Source: Burkholderia cepacia GG4 (GTDB lineage: Bacteria > Pseudomonadota > Gammaproteobacteria > Burkholderiales > Burkholderiaceae). Taken from it: a stretch of 64,000 bases of DNA. Made by a program: the position numbers and the translations under genes. The stretch is taken from positions 310,001-374,000 of the forward strand of contig NC_018514.1 of assembly GCF_000292915.1 (NCBI RefSeq), given 5' to 3'. Shown one piece after another: positions 19,422 through 28,587 of the stretch (position 1 is the first letter of the stretch; the number at the start of each line of letters is the position of its first letter). The notes beneath the pieces are model-generated. The model did no database searches. It was given only the letters and a program-made list of their open reading frames with translations, and was not told the DNA's origin.

Positions 19422-20000
19422 ATGAAACCGACGAGTGCATTCCGCATCCTGATTCCCGTTTCCCTGGCGCTGGCGGGCGCCGGTCTCGTGCAGGCGAGCG
19501 TCGACGAGATGCCGCGCATGAGCAATGACGTCTATCGCACGTCGGTGTCGTTTTGCTCGAACGTCGCGGCCGACCGGAAGATCGAATGCCAGGGCGACAT
19601 GATCGCCGCGGGCAGCCGGATCGTCGCGGTGATCGGTGGCCTGCCGCCGTCGTCCGCCGTCACGATCGACGAAGCCGCGCGGGGCATGCTGCCGGCGGCG
19701 GAGCGCAAGGGGCTCGCGCCGGTCGAGGCCGGCGCGATCGACAAGGACGACGATCTGGCCGGGCTGGCCGGCATGGTGCGGCTCTGCGACGTGTACGAAT
19801 CCGCACCGGCGTCGCGCGCCCGGCATCACGCGGCGCTGAAGCAGCAGGCGCCGGACGCGGCGCCGGGCGTCGAGGCACTGCTGGCCGATGCGTCGACGGT
19901 GGCGCGCCAGCGCGTGAGCATTGGCGTGTGGCAGATCCTCGCGCTCGAAGGCCCCGAGGCGGCCGTGCGCGCCTGCACGCAGCTCGGCAGCGGGTCGTGA
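19422..20000 (+). CDS. Exported hypothetical protein
   Basis: 192 residues with a Sec signal (MKPTSAFRILIPVSLALAGA, cleavage near VQA-S at about residue 26). The mature part is helical, with four cysteines (SFCSNV, IECQG, RLCDVY, RACTQ) that could form two disulfides in the periplasm. No family recognised. It follows the DUF308 fusion gene by 95 bases in the same direction and might be co-transcribed. Confidence 0.7.
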   Translation: MKPTSAFRILIPVSLALAGAGLVQASVDEMPRMSNDVYRTSVSFCSNVAADRKIECQGDMIAAGSRIVAVIGGLPPSSAVTIDEAARGMLPAAERKGLAPVEAGAIDKDDDLAGLAGMVRLCDVYESAPASRARHHAALKQQAPDAAPGVEALLADASTVARQRVSIGVWQILALEGPEAAVRACTQLGSGS

Positions 20001-20178
20001 GTGCCGGCGTGCCGTTGGCGCGTGCCGTTCGACCGTCGATGAGCCGGCGCCGCTAGCGCGGCGTCCGTGGCGAACGCCGACGATCAGCCGCTCACGATCG
20101 TGGCCGGCCTGACCCGCACCGGCTTGCCCAGGGACGTGTCCGACGTCGGGCGTATATATCGCGAAGTAATGCGGGCTG

Positions 20179-20205
20179 CGCCGGCCGGGACGGTTCCGGC
20201 CGGCG
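20179..20205. terminator. GC-rich hairpin downstream of isochorismatase-like gene
   Basis: A perfect ten-base-pair inverted repeat (CGCCGGCCGG with CCGGCCGGCG) around a seven-base loop. It lies 20 bases beyond the stop of the minus-strand gene at 20225. No T-run follows on that strand, so it is only terminator-like. Confidence 0.5.
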
Positions 20206-20224
20206 TGGCGTGGACGTCGCGCGT

Positions 20225-20860
20225 CTACGTGAGCAAGCGCAGCGCGTCCGCGAGCGCCAGCACTGTCGTGCGCGTCTCAAACGCGGTCGCGAACAGATGC
20301 TCGTGCACGACCTGATCCGGGTCGTAGCAGCAGTCCTTCACCGTATAGAGCCGGAAATCGGCATCGCTTGCGTGCGCAACCGACGACAGCACGACGCCGG
20401 TCGATGCGATCCCGACCAGGATCAGCGTATCGATACCCTGCGCGACGAGCTGCGCCTGCAGGTCGGTGCCGAAGAACACGCTCGCGCGATGCGCGACGAT
20501 CAGCGGCTCGCTGTCCCGCCGGCCGAGTTCCGGCGACGGGCCGTCGTCGACGAACAAGCCGAGCTGCTTGATGCCTTGCCCGTTCTTGTTGCGCGGACTG
20601 ACTTCCGGATAGCCGGGGCTGAAGCGGAGATTGGCGAAACAGACGTGCACGCCGCCGGCGCGCGCCGCATCGCACAGCTTGCGCGTATTGGCGAGCAGGG
20701 TGGGCGCGACCGATGGAAAGAGGCCGAGGATGTCGGTCTGGTAGTGCATCACCACCAGCGCGGTCTGCGCGGGCACGATCGGCGGAATTGGCGCGGGCGT
20801 GCGGCCGTCCGCGCCTGCGTGGTGAGTCGTTTCGAGATCTGAAGCGTGTTCCGGTTGCAT
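20225..20860 (-). CDS. Isochorismatase-fold cysteine-hydrolase relative lacking the catalytic cysteine
   Basis: A 211-residue protein of the isochorismatase-like hydrolase fold. Seen: the first strand with the conserved aspartate (TALVVMHYQTDILGLF), GGVHVCFANLRFSPGYPE, and HRASVFFGTDLQAQL. The strand-nucleophile elbow reads ILVGIASTGVVLSSVAHA, with TG-VV where active family members have a cysteine, and the usual lysine before the FxGT motif is histidine-arginine. Either the chemistry differs or it is a non-catalytic member; a group with ATSGVVLST at this site is widespread. ATG 20860 follows GGGAGA and is preferred over an upstream in-frame start. Confidence 0.85.
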   Translation of the reverse strand: MQPEHASDLETTHHAGADGRTPAPIPPIVPAQTALVVMHYQTDILGLFPSVAPTLLANTRKLCDAARAGGVHVCFANLRFSPGYPEVSPRNKNGQGIKQLGLFVDDGPSPELGRRDSEPLIVAHRASVFFGTDLQAQLVAQGIDTLILVGIASTGVVLSSVAHASDADFRLYTVKDCCYDPDQVVHEHLFATAFETRTTVLALADALRLLT

Positions 20861-20904
20861 GACTGATGCTCTCCCATGAGTCACTTCGGTGGTTACATCG
20901 GTGT

Positions 20905-21045
20905 TTTCAGAAAATCGACCGCTCCGCACACGTCGTCAACCAGCGCGAGCGTGCTTGCACGATGGAAATACAAACGCGCATTCGAACCCATCGGCACCGA
21001 CCGGACGGGGGGCGCCACGCCGCTCCTGACATCCTGAATCGCCCA
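20905..21045. repeat. Dispersed intergenic repeat, copy A
   Basis: Shares segments with copies at 27060-27190 and 29957-30107: GCGCGAGCGTGCTTGCAC, a GGAAATAMAAA block, then CGGCACCGACCGGACGGG and GCGCCACGCCGC. Its left end (AAAATCGACCGCTCCG then ACGTCGTCAACCA) resembles the 3' end of the glutaminase gene at 37264. Decayed and non-coding. Confidence 0.6.
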
Positions 21046-21237
21046 TATACGCGCCTGAAGCCGCGCGGCCGATTCCTGCAACCACGCGTCTGGTCCTGCC
21101 TGGACGGTTGAATCCAGATCAGCCGTTGGCTGACGATTCATCGTTTGTCGTTCCCCGGATTCACATGTCAAATGTGGCCGCCTCACCTCCCGAGATGGGG
21201 AGCGGCGCGAATTTCAATTCAAACAACAGGAGACATC

Positions 21238-22584
21238 GTGGACGGAAGTACGGAATTGCTACTGGTTTTGTTCGCGGCGATTGCATTGATCGTCGTGCTG
21301 ATCGTCAAAGTCCGTATTCATGCATTTCTGGCGTTGCTCGCAGCCTGCTTCGTCGTCGGCGTCGGTTCGGGCATGCCGCTATCAAGCATCGTCGCATCGT
21401 TCGAGAAAGGCATGGGCGGAACGTTGGGTTTTCTCGCAGCGATTATAGGACTGGGCAGCATCCTCGGAAAAATGCTGGAGGAGTCAGGTGGCGCCGAACG
21501 CATTGCCCAGACGCTGCTCGCCCGTCTCGGCCACCAGCGGGCCTCCTGGGTCATGATGCTGGTCGGATTCATCGCGGGTATCCCGGTGTTCTTCGAGGTC
21601 GGGTTTGTCTTGCTGATCCCGTTGGTCTATGTCGTCGCGCGCGAGACGAAGATCAACCTGCTCTATCTGGGCGTGCCGCTGGCAGTATCGCTGATGGCAG
21701 TGCACTGCATGCTCCCCCCGCATCCTGCCGCCATGGCCGTTACCGGCATGCTGGGCGCGGATGTCGGGAAAGTCGTCTTGTACGGACTGGTCGTGGGTCT
21801 GCCGACCGCCGCGATTGCCGGTCCGCTCTGGATCAGCTGGGTCTGCAAGCGTGGTGCGTCTTCGGATCAACATGCGTTCCTCGCCGGCCACGGAGACGTG
21901 CAAGACGAGGTGCGCGCCCTGCCTGGTTTCGGCATTACGCTGCTGACCATCGCATTGCCCCTCGTGTTGATGGTGGCAAGGACGCTGACGTCGAGCCTGC
22001 CGAATGTCCCGTTCGTCGCGAAGCTCTTCGCCTTCGTTGGCAATCCTCTGACCGCGCTCGCTATCGCAGTCGTATTCGCCTATTGGTCCCTCGGCATTCG
22101 TCGCGGCGCAACGATGGCAAGCATGCTGCAAAGCACCCAGAAAAGCTTCCCGCCGTTGGCCGGCATTTTGCTGATCATCGGCGCGGGTGGCGCGTTCAAC
22201 GGCATGTTGATTGACAGTGGCATTGGTCAGGTGCTCGCAGGCAAGCTGGCCCATTCCGACCTGAACCCGATCTTTCTCGCATGGCTGGTGGCCGGACTGA
22301 TGCACTTCGCCGTCGGTTCCGCCACGGTCGCGATGATGAGTGCTGCGGGCATGGTGGCGCCGCTGCTCGCCAGTCATCCGACGCTACGGCCAGAGATCAT
22401 GGTCATCGCCGTTGGGGCGGGTGCCATCGGGTGGACGCACGTGACCGACTCGGCATTCTGGGTGGTCAAGGAGTATCTCGGCGTCTCGCTGTCCGAGGCT
22501 TTGAAGAAGTTTTCCGCGAGCACCACGCTCGCATCGGTAATAGCGCTTGGGCTGACGCTCTTGTTGTCGACCCTTGTTCACTAA
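21238..22584 (+). CDS. dsdX: D-serine/gluconate-type permease, GntP family (DsdX-like)
   Basis: A 448-residue inner-membrane permease with about 12 hydrophobic segments. [62 protein letters not shown] and [20 protein letters not shown] are close to the E. coli DsdX pattern from memory. It would import D-serine by proton symport. The start is a GTG at 21238, chosen because ACAGGAGACATC precedes it and the resulting N-terminus matches the family; an upstream ATG at 21145 would add 31 unlikely residues. The dehydratase and dsdC-like genes follow. Confidence 0.9.
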   Translation: MDGSTELLLVLFAAIALIVVLIVKVRIHAFLALLAACFVVGVGSGMPLSSIVASFEKGMGGTLGFLAAIIGLGSILGKMLEESGGAERIAQTLLARLGHQRASWVMMLVGFIAGIPVFFEVGFVLLIPLVYVVARETKINLLYLGVPLAVSLMAVHCMLPPHPAAMAVTGMLGADVGKVVLYGLVVGLPTAAIAGPLWISWVCKRGASSDQHAFLAGHGDVQDEVRALPGFGITLLTIALPLVLMVARTLTSSLPNVPFVAKLFAFVGNPLTALAIAVVFAYWSLGIRRGATMASMLQSTQKSFPPLAGILLIIGAGGAFNGMLIDSGIGQVLAGKLAHSDLNPIFLAWLVAGLMHFAVGSATVAMMSAAGMVAPLLASHPTLRPEIMVIAVGAGAIGWTHVTDSAFWVVKEYLGVSLSEALKKFSASTTLASVIALGLTLLLSTLVH

Positions 22585-22618
22585 GTCAGCCATTCATATT
22601 CGAGCCGCGAAGAAGATC

Positions 22619-23971
22619 ATGATTGCAGGAAAATCTGTTGAACAGTGGAAGGAAAGCCACCCGCTTCTCGACATCCTCGTCGAATTGAGAGAGACCGCCT
22701 GGTTCAATCCCGAGGTACGGCCAACCGAGGAAGCACTGACCGACGTAGGGCTGACGGCGGCGGACGTCGACGATGCCCGCGCCAGGCTCGTGCGGTTTGC
22801 GCCGTACATCGCGCGCGTCTTTCCGCAAACTGCGGAGGCAGGCGGAATCATCGAGTCCGAGATCCGATCGGTGCCCCGGCTTCAGGAGACGCTCGCCGCC
22901 CGATATGGCATCGCGTTGCCGGGGCAGCTTTGGCTGAAGCTCGATAGTCATTTGCCGATTTCCGGATCGATCAAGGCGCGCGGTGGCATCTACGAGGTGC
23001 TGAAGCACGCCGAAGACCTCGCATTGGCGGCTGGCCTGCTGACACGCGACGACGATTATGCGAGGCTGGACAGCGAAGCCTTCCGCGCTTTTTTCGGCAT
23101 GCATCGCATTGCCGTGGGATCCACCGGGAATCTGGGGCTGTCTATCGGGATCATGGCGGCGACACTCGGTTTCAACGTGTCCGTTCATATGTCGGCCGAC
23201 GCACGACAATGGAAAAAGGACAGGCTGCGCAGCCATGGCGTGACGGTTGTCGAGCACGCGTCGGATTACAGCGTGGCCGTACGTGAAGGCCGAAAGCAGG
23301 CGGAACTGGACCCTGCGTGCCACTTCGTCGACGACGAGAACTCGCGGAATCTGTTCCTTGGGTATGCGGTAGCGGCAAGCCGGCTCGGGTCCCAGCTGGC
23401 CGCTGCAGGCATCGTCGTGGACGCCCGGCATCCGCTGTTCGTCTATCTGCCTTGCGGTGTCGGCGGCGGTCCCGGTGGCGTGGCGTTTGGACTGAAGCTG
23501 CTGTTTGGCGATGCAGTGCACTGCATTTTCGCGGAACCCACGCATTCGCCGTGCATGTTGCTTGGTGTATACACTGGCTTGCACGACGCAATATCGGTAC
23601 AAGACTTGGGAATCGACAACGTGACGGCGGCGGACGGCCTGGCGGTTGGAAGACCGTCCGGCTTCGTCGGGAAAGCGATGCAGCGGCTGCTGGACGGCTA
23701 CTACACGGTCGATGACGAGGAACTCTACGCGTTGCTTGCCCTGGTTGCGCAACGAGAGAATGTCCGGCTCGAGCCTTCGGCTCTGGCAGGCGTTCCGGGC
23801 ATCGCGCGCGTGCTCGGACCGGATCAGGGCCCGTACCGCGCCCGCATGCAGATGGATTCGAGCGTGCTGGCGAACGCCACGCATCTCGCGTGGGCGACCG
23901 GCGGCAGCATGGTTCCGGAAGAGGAGATGGTCGACTACCTCGCCAGGGGCCGGAAAGCGCTCGCACGCTGA
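22619..23971 (+). CDS. dsdA: D-serine dehydratase (ammonia-lyase)
   Basis: A 450-residue PLP enzyme converting D-serine to pyruvate and ammonia. Seen: the family N-terminus ([22 protein letters not shown]), the PLP-lysine motif [14 protein letters not shown] near residue 117, [12 protein letters not shown], and the glycine-rich phosphate loop [16 protein letters not shown]. Length matches E. coli DsdA (about 442). It starts 34 bases after the permease stop. Protects against D-serine toxicity and allows its use as carbon and nitrogen. Confidence 0.95.
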   Translation: MIAGKSVEQWKESHPLLDILVELRETAWFNPEVRPTEEALTDVGLTAADVDDARARLVRFAPYIARVFPQTAEAGGIIESEIRSVPRLQETLAARYGIALPGQLWLKLDSHLPISGSIKARGGIYEVLKHAEDLALAAGLLTRDDDYARLDSEAFRAFFGMHRIAVGSTGNLGLSIGIMAATLGFNVSVHMSADARQWKKDRLRSHGVTVVEHASDYSVAVREGRKQAELDPACHFVDDENSRNLFLGYAVAASRLGSQLAAAGIVVDARHPLFVYLPCGVGGGPGGVAFGLKLLFGDAVHCIFAEPTHSPCMLLGVYTGLHDAISVQDLGIDNVTAADGLAVGRPSGFVGKAMQRLLDGYYTVDDEELYALLALVAQRENVRLEPSALAGVPGIARVLGPDQGPYRARMQMDSSVLANATHLAWATGGSMVPEEEMVDYLARGRKALAR

Positions 23972-24039
23972 CCAGTGAGCCGCACCGGTTCCCTGGTGTC
24001 ACGCACCGGCAAGGTCGACCGACGAAGGGAATGGACATC

Positions 24040-25026
24040 ATGTACAACCTGCCGCCGCGGATCGCGAATCGGCTCGACGGCAGCCAATTCGCGAACCTTC
24101 ATACGTTCCTGGTCGTGGCTCGCCATATGAGCTTCCTGCGCGCTGCCGAGGAGCTATGTCTGACCGCCAGCGCGGTCAGCCATCGCATCAGGAGGCTCGA
24201 AGACGCGTTGGAGATGCGGCTGTTTCAACGCCTGACGCGCAAAATTTCCCTCACGCCGGAGGGAGAGCGCCTGTTCAGGATCTTGCAGCGGACCATGAGC
24301 GAGCTTGCGGCGGCGCTCGAGCCGGCAACGGCGGCGACCATCGAGGGACGGTTGACCGTGTACGCCCGGCCGTCCGTTGCGCGATGCTGGCTGGTGCCTC
24401 AACTGGCAGAGTTCTCGGCAATTTATCCCGGTCTGTCGATCGATCTCAGGGTCGGGAATGAGAACGTGGACTTCAGGACGCAACATATCGATGTGGCCGT
24501 CGATTATGCGAACGGCGAATTTCCCGGTCTCGTCGTCCATAAGCTGATGGACGAGAGAATGGCGCCGGTATGCAGCCCGGAGTATGCCAAGCGCCATCGG
24601 CTGATCGGGAACCCCGACAACATCGTCGAATGCACGCTGTTGCACGATTCGCTTGCGTGGAATCATGCGTCCTGCCAGGCGGAATGGGCGCTGTGGGCAA
24701 GCCAGAACATGCCGAACCTCGAATTGCCGGAACGCGGATTCAGCTTTGATCAGTCTGATTTGTGCGTCATCGCAGCGTTGAATAACGTCGGCATTGCGAT
24801 GGGCCGTCAACGTCTGGTACAAAAGCGCATCGACGACGGCGAACTGATTCTGCCATTCGGCGAGTTTTCACAGCGTAGTCCCTACAGCTACTATCTTGTG
24901 CATACTCCGGATTCCGAACTACCGCTGCGAACCGCCGTCTTCGTCGCATGGCTCAGCGAAAGGGCGACGCTGACATCACGACTCTCGGAATCGCAGGTTT
25001 CCGGCGTCCGCCGCGAGCAATCGTGA
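24040..25026 (+). CDS. dsdC: LysR-family activator of D-serine genes
   Basis: A 328-residue LysR regulator. Residues 18-75 form the winged helix (FANLHTFLVVARHMSFLRAAEELCLTASAVSHRIRRLEDAL). Long stretches parallel E. coli DsdC from memory, such as YARPSVARCWLVPQLAEF, LMDERMAPVCSPEYAKRH, CTLLHDSLAW and NNVGIAMGRQRLVQKR. Here it follows dsdA on the same strand, unlike E. coli where dsdC is divergent. ATG 24040 is nine bases after GAAGGGA and is preferred over ATG 24031. Confidence 0.9.
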   Translation: MYNLPPRIANRLDGSQFANLHTFLVVARHMSFLRAAEELCLTASAVSHRIRRLEDALEMRLFQRLTRKISLTPEGERLFRILQRTMSELAAALEPATAATIEGRLTVYARPSVARCWLVPQLAEFSAIYPGLSIDLRVGNENVDFRTQHIDVAVDYANGEFPGLVVHKLMDERMAPVCSPEYAKRHRLIGNPDNIVECTLLHDSLAWNHASCQAEWALWASQNMPNLELPERGFSFDQSDLCVIAALNNVGIAMGRQRLVQKRIDDGELILPFGEFSQRSPYSYYLVHTPDSELPLRTAVFVAWLSERATLTSRLSESQVSGVRREQS

Positions 25027-25072
25027 TGGCATGGTGCGATCGGATCAGCCGTACATGAGCGGCGACAGCGGG

Positions 25073-25107
25073 TCGGTCGCTTGGCCGGTGCGCCGGAAAG
25101 CGACCGA
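25073..25107. terminator. Bidirectional hairpin between dsdC and copC-like gene
   Basis: Inverted repeat TCGGTCGCTT (25073-25082) with AAGCGACCGA (25098-25107), ten perfect pairs around a GC-rich loop. It lies between convergent genes. No clear T-tract follows on either strand, so efficiency is uncertain. Confidence 0.6.
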
Positions 25108-25131
25108 TCACCGGCCATGCTCCCCGGCGCC

Positions 25132-25509
25132 TTACTTCACCTTGAACGAATAGTCGCCGTGCGTGCGGTGTCCGTCCGCCGCGACTGCCACCCAGTGCAC
25201 CGAGTATGAACCGGCAGGCAGTGGCGGTAACGCCACATGGATCGACTTCCTGTCGTTCGGATCGACTTCCGCCCGTGCGGTGTTCACCTGCGTGCCCGTC
25301 GAATTACTGACGATCAGCGAGCTGAACGCGGGTTCGAGCGGCCCGTCGAAGGTAATCGACACGCTCGCGGGCGCGGCCACTTCCGCACCCGCCGACGGCG
25401 TTTGCCGCTGCGGAAACACATGGGCGAATGCTGTCGACGCGATCAGGACGCCCGTTGCGATGGCCGCCGCGCGCGCGCCCGGACGAAGCCGGTTGAATGG
25501 GCGCATCAT
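25132..25509 (-). CDS. CopC/YobA-family periplasmic copper-binding protein
   Basis: A 125-residue exported protein. The signal peptide (GARAAAIATGVLIASTAFA) is followed at once by H-V-F-P, which places a histidine at the mature N-terminus as needed for the CopC histidine-brace copper site. The C-terminal DGHRTHGDYSFKV supplies the expected aspartate and histidine ligands. A single cupredoxin-like beta-barrel is expected. Its start overlaps the end of the upstream beta-barrel gene. No CopD partner lies adjacent. Confidence 0.88.
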   Translation of the reverse strand: MMRPFNRLRPGARAAAIATGVLIASTAFAHVFPQRQTPSAGAEVAAPASVSITFDGPLEPAFSSLIVSNSTGTQVNTARAEVDPNDRKSIHVALPPLPAGSYSVHWVAVAADGHRTHGDYSFKVK

Positions 25510-26441
25510 TTTTCCCCTTTGCCGAACAGCGGCTTGCCGACGGAGTGGGGCAGCACGTCATCGAGATAGAGGTGCGCCTGCAACAGGATGCCCACGCCCG
25601 TTCCGCTGGCGTGATTGATCGGGACTTGCGCTTCGACGCCGAACTGCCCCCAACGGTTGAGCCAGAGTACGCCGGGATTGATGGTTCCGGTGATATGCCC
25701 CGAACAGGGGCCGCCGGTGCATGTGCTCATCGGGAATTCGACCACCGGGATCAGGTTGCTGAACGGCGCCTTGAGCCCGACATCCTGCACGAAATTCTGG
25801 AGATAGGGCAGGCTGTATTGCACCGTGACACCCCAGCTCAGGGAATCGGGATCGGCGCTGTTCATCGTGACGCGCGGGCCGACCGTCCCGGTAACCGCCA
25901 ACGGTTTCAGGTACTTCAGGCTGTCCGGCAGGTCGCCGAACCCCTTGCCGAAATAGAGCGTCGGCGTGATCGCCGAGTGCGGATTGGCGATCGCGCTCGC
26001 CCCCGTGCCGCCGAGTTCCGCGATCGCGCCAACCGACGCCATGAACTCGTGCGCTTCGTTCACGTAGAAGCGGTACTTGGCTCCTAGCTGGATGTTGTCG
26101 AAGCCGTTCGCCGAGCCGCCGTTTGGCGCATTGATGTTCACATAGGTCGCCAATACGGATAGCGCGAAACTGGGCGTGATCAGCTTGTCCCATTCGAGCG
26201 ACGTCGTATTGGTGTTCTGGTTTTCGCCGTCACCCGAGTCGGACTTGATGTGGCCGAATTCCAGGTTGACCTCATCCCCGACGCCGGGATCGTCGACTGC
26301 CATGGTCGCCGGAAAGACGCGGTTGCCGGCGATGGCGTGTGCGATTGCAAGTGACGGGAAGAGAAGCGGGACGGTGATGGCGGCGGAAACGACGAGCGCC
26401 GTCAGCGGCGGCATCGTGCCGCGTGCAGGTTTGGTGCGCAT
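25506..26441 (-). CDS. Exported outer-membrane beta-barrel-like protein
   Basis: A 311-residue protein with a signal peptide (LTALVVSAAITVPLLFPSLAIAHA). Alternating beta-strand segments such as FALSVLATYVNINAP, IQLGAKYRFYVNE and LSWGVTVQYSLPYLQ look like an outer-membrane barrel of the transporter/MetA type. Two cysteines sit in a short loop (STCTGGPCSGH). It overlaps the CopC gene and follows a DUF2946 gene, so a role in copper or metal handling is inferred from context. Substrate unknown. Confidence 0.75.
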   Translation of the reverse strand: MRTKPARGTMPPLTALVVSAAITVPLLFPSLAIAHAIAGNRVFPATMAVDDPGVGDEVNLEFGHIKSDSGDGENQNTNTTSLEWDKLITPSFALSVLATYVNINAPNGGSANGFDNIQLGAKYRFYVNEAHEFMASVGAIAELGGTGASAIANPHSAITPTLYFGKGFGDLPDSLKYLKPLAVTGTVGPRVTMNSADPDSLSWGVTVQYSLPYLQNFVQDVGLKAPFSNLIPVVEFPMSTCTGGPCSGHITGTINPGVLWLNRWGQFGVEAQVPINHASGTGVGILLQAHLYLDDVLPHSVGKPLFGKGEK

Positions 26442-26547
26442 GGGTCACCCCTGTTGGAAGTCGCGTTGCAGTGCTCGCGGGCCTGTCAAAGGACGCGCGA
26501 GAATGCGGCGATGCAATGACACCTGCATCGCCGCCTGGCTGACTCGA

Positions 26548-26928
26548 TCAGGATGAGAGCGGAGGCGCGCGCGGCTGTGCCGCGGTGAACTTGAAAACGC
26601 TATGGGGCGTCTGGAGCAGCGGCGCCGGCGCGGGATGGGTGGCCCAATCCGTCGGCACGAATCCGGACGTCCCGCTCAGCAACACCGGCAAGTCGGCAAG
26701 CAGCCCGCAATACGCGCATGCCTGCCAGTGGCCCGCCTTCCCGGGCAACGATGCGTGATCGGGGCCCGCCATGTCCGAATCGTTCTGCGTGGTACAGAAC
26801 GCGCCTGATACCACGTCGAATTCGTGCTCGGACGACAGGCTTTGCGACACCGTTGGTGCGAGCGTCGCCATCAGGATTGCAAGCAATCCGAGGATGCTGC
26901 CTATCTTCCTGCGAAATAGCGCTGACAT
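26548..26928 (-). CDS. DUF2946 family protein
   Basis: A 126-residue small exported or membrane-anchored protein. Seen: an N-terminal hydrophobic segment (IGSILGLLAILMATLAPTVSQ) and the family signature HWQACAYCGLLADLPVL with two cysteines two residues apart, as in DUF2946 proteins commonly found beside copper genes. Function unknown; metal binding by the C-x2-C pair is plausible. The start at 26928 is favoured over an in-frame codon at 26949, though neither has a strong ribosome site. Probably first in a three-gene operon with the barrel and CopC. Confidence 0.75.
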   Translation of the reverse strand: MSALFRRKIGSILGLLAILMATLAPTVSQSLSSEHEFDVVSGAFCTTQNDSDMAGPDHASLPGKAGHWQACAYCGLLADLPVLLSGTSGFVPTDWATHPAPAPLLQTPHSVFKFTAAQPRAPPLSS

Positions 26929-27059
26929 GACGTTGGCGGGATCGCACATCGGCCGGTGCGTTGGCGGGATTATGGCATCGGCGCGGGCCGGTCCGGATGG
27001 GTAAGCTCCCTACTTGTGCGTAGGCGCCGGGAGGTGTTTCGCGACTGTCCAGGGCAGTC

Positions 27060-27190
27060 GCCCGGTGTCCAACCACTCCAGCGCGAGCGTGCTTGCACAC
27101 CGGAAATATAAATTCGCATGTGGTTGCTTCGGCACCGATCGGACGGGTGAGCGCCACGCCGCCTTTGACGTCCGGGATCGGCCACGAAGA
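27060..27190. repeat. Dispersed intergenic repeat, copy B
   Basis: Closest to copy A at 20905-21045: AGCGCGAGCGTGCTTGCACA, GGAAATATAAATTCGCAT, then CGGCACCGATCGGACGGG and GCGCCACGCCGCC in the same order and spacing. It lacks the glutaminase-like left end present in copies A and D. Confidence 0.6.
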
Positions 27191-27281
27191 GACACGCCCG
27201 TCGTGCCGGAGAATGGCCGCTCCTCGGCCCGTATCAGCCTTGTCGCACCGGAAAAGACGCCTGCTTATGACAGGTGGTTAT

Positions 27282-27309
27282 TTGGACTGTTTGCCCGTTC
27301 TGCTATACC
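27282..27309 (+). promoter_or_regulatory. Candidate sigma-70 promoter for DsrE-like cluster
   Basis: TTGGAC at 27282-27287 and TATACC at 27304-27309 are separated by 16 bases. The position is about 130 bases before the first DsrE-like gene. Based on consensus match only. Confidence 0.4.
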
Positions 27310-27440
27310 CAACTCATGAACTGTGCCCGCGGCCCACGCGCCGTGCGGCGAGTCCGTGCTCGTTACTTGCGACGGGCGCGACACCACGGCAACACATCGG
27401 GGGAGCGTTTTTTCAGGCCGGAGGCCGGCAGGAGTCTGAC

Positions 27441-27767
27441 ATGGCAAATTACCTGTTCGTAGAGTCGCGCGATCCATTTGGCGGCGGGGATCCCCAGCGC
27501 GTCGATGAATTGCTCAGGGGCGTACGCCAGAGGGGCAACACGGTCACACTGTTCCTGGTTCAGAACGGTGTGCTTTCCAGTCGCCCGGGGGCGAAATTCA
27601 GTGAGCGATATGCGGATCTGACGCGCAGCGGCATCACCGTCCTTGCCGACGAATTCTCGCTGCGCGAACGGGCGATCGAAGGGCTGGCGGAAGGTGTCCA
27701 GAAGGCGGACATCGATCAACTCGTGGATCTTCTTTTGGTGGCTGGGACGAAGGCCATTTGGCATTGA
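27441..27767 (+). CDS. DsrE/TusD-like sulfurtransferase-fold protein 1
   Basis: A 108-residue DsrE-fold protein: beta-strand start (MANYLFVESRDPF), then GVRQRGNTVTLFLVQNGVL, ITVLADEFSLRERAI and a final LVDLLLVAGTKAIWH strand-helix. No cysteine is present, so it would be a scaffold or structural subunit rather than the sulfur carrier. AGGAGTCTGAC precedes the ATG. First of three adjacent, co-directional DsrE-like genes, spaced by 10-15 bases. Confidence 0.8.
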   Translation: MANYLFVESRDPFGGGDPQRVDELLRGVRQRGNTVTLFLVQNGVLSSRPGAKFSERYADLTRSGITVLADEFSLRERAIEGLAEGVQKADIDQLVDLLLVAGTKAIWH

Positions 27768-27782
27768 CGCAAGGAGCACATG

Positions 27783-28196
27783 ATGGCTACCGGTAAGAAA
27801 TTGACCCTGGCACTGATGGATCCCCCGTATGAGAAGGCCGCGAGCACCACGGCGCTGCGTATCGTGGATGCGGCACTGCGTCGGGGACACGACGTCACGG
27901 TGTTCGCCTACGAAGGTGCAGTCAATCTGACCATGAAGGCGCAAGCGCCGCATGCCAATCCCGTCAAGGGCACATCCGTGGAGGAAGAGGATCACCCCGT
28001 GACCAGGGACTGGGTCGCAGCCCTGTTTCAACTCGCTGGCGAGCAGGGCGTCAAGCTCGACTGGATCAACTGCGGCCTATGTGTGGACGAACGCGGCGCA
28101 GGCGACTGGATCGAGGGTCCCCGCCGAGGCAGTCCGAAGGATTTTCTCGAGTCCGCGACCCAGAGCGACGCCGTGCTCGTAATCCCGACGAAATAG
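27783..28196 (+). CDS. DsrE/TusD-like protein 2, with conserved cysteines
   Basis: A 137-residue protein with the DsrE/TusD layout: KKLTLALMDPPYEKAASTTALRIVDAALRRGHDVTVFAYEGAV, then DWINCGLCVDERGAGDWIEG and a closing SDAVLVIPTK strand. The N-C-G-L-C-x-D-E-R-G segment places a cysteine where TusD/DsrE carry the sulfur-binding residue. Together with the flanking genes it could form a hetero-oligomer passing persulfide sulfur. The ATG at 27780 (MM start) is equally possible; AAGGAGCAC precedes both. Confidence 0.82.
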   Translation: MATGKKLTLALMDPPYEKAASTTALRIVDAALRRGHDVTVFAYEGAVNLTMKAQAPHANPVKGTSVEEEDHPVTRDWVAALFQLAGEQGVKLDWINCGLCVDERGAGDWIEGPRRGSPKDFLESATQSDAVLVIPTK

Positions 28197-28206
28197 GAGC
28201 TGCGCC

Positions 28207-28587
28207 ATGAAAGTCCTGAGCATTGTTGAGACAGCGTACCGGGCTACCCTGGAGGAACAGGACGACACCATCCTGTGGCTGAACCATGTGCTGAAAAACG
28301 CCGGCGCGGACATCAGCCTCTTGCTGTGCGGGAGCGCCGTGAACTACGCGGTGCGCGGGCAGGATGCCAGCGGCCTCGCCTTCGGCGCGCGCCGGCAGAC
28401 CCATCCGCCGGCGCTAGACAAGGATCTGGCGAAGATGATCGGCGGTGGCATTGCCGTGTATGTGGTCACCGAGGACATGCGCGACTGCGGACTGTCGCAG
28501 GAAAATGTCATCGGCGACCTGACGCCGCTCGCGCGTGCCGACATTCCCGCCCTGTTCGACCGATTCGATCAGGTCTGGCACTGGTAA
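28207..28587 (+). CDS. DsrE/DsrH-like protein 3
   Basis: A 126-residue DsrE-fold protein. Seen: MKVLSIVETAYRATLEEQDDTILWLNHVLKNAGADISLLLCGSAVNYAV with one cysteine, then GIAVYVVTEDMRDCGLSQENVI with a second at the position where family members bind sulfur, and a C-terminal FDQVWHW resembling the tryptophan ending of TusB/DsrH. Last of the three-gene set; together they resemble a DsrEFH-type sulfur relay, but no sulfur-oxidation or tRNA-thiolation gene lies nearby, so the acceptor is unknown. Confidence 0.8.
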   Translation: MKVLSIVETAYRATLEEQDDTILWLNHVLKNAGADISLLLCGSAVNYAVRGQDASGLAFGARRQTHPPALDKDLAKMIGGGIAVYVVTEDMRDCGLSQENVIGDLTPLARADIPALFDRFDQVWHW

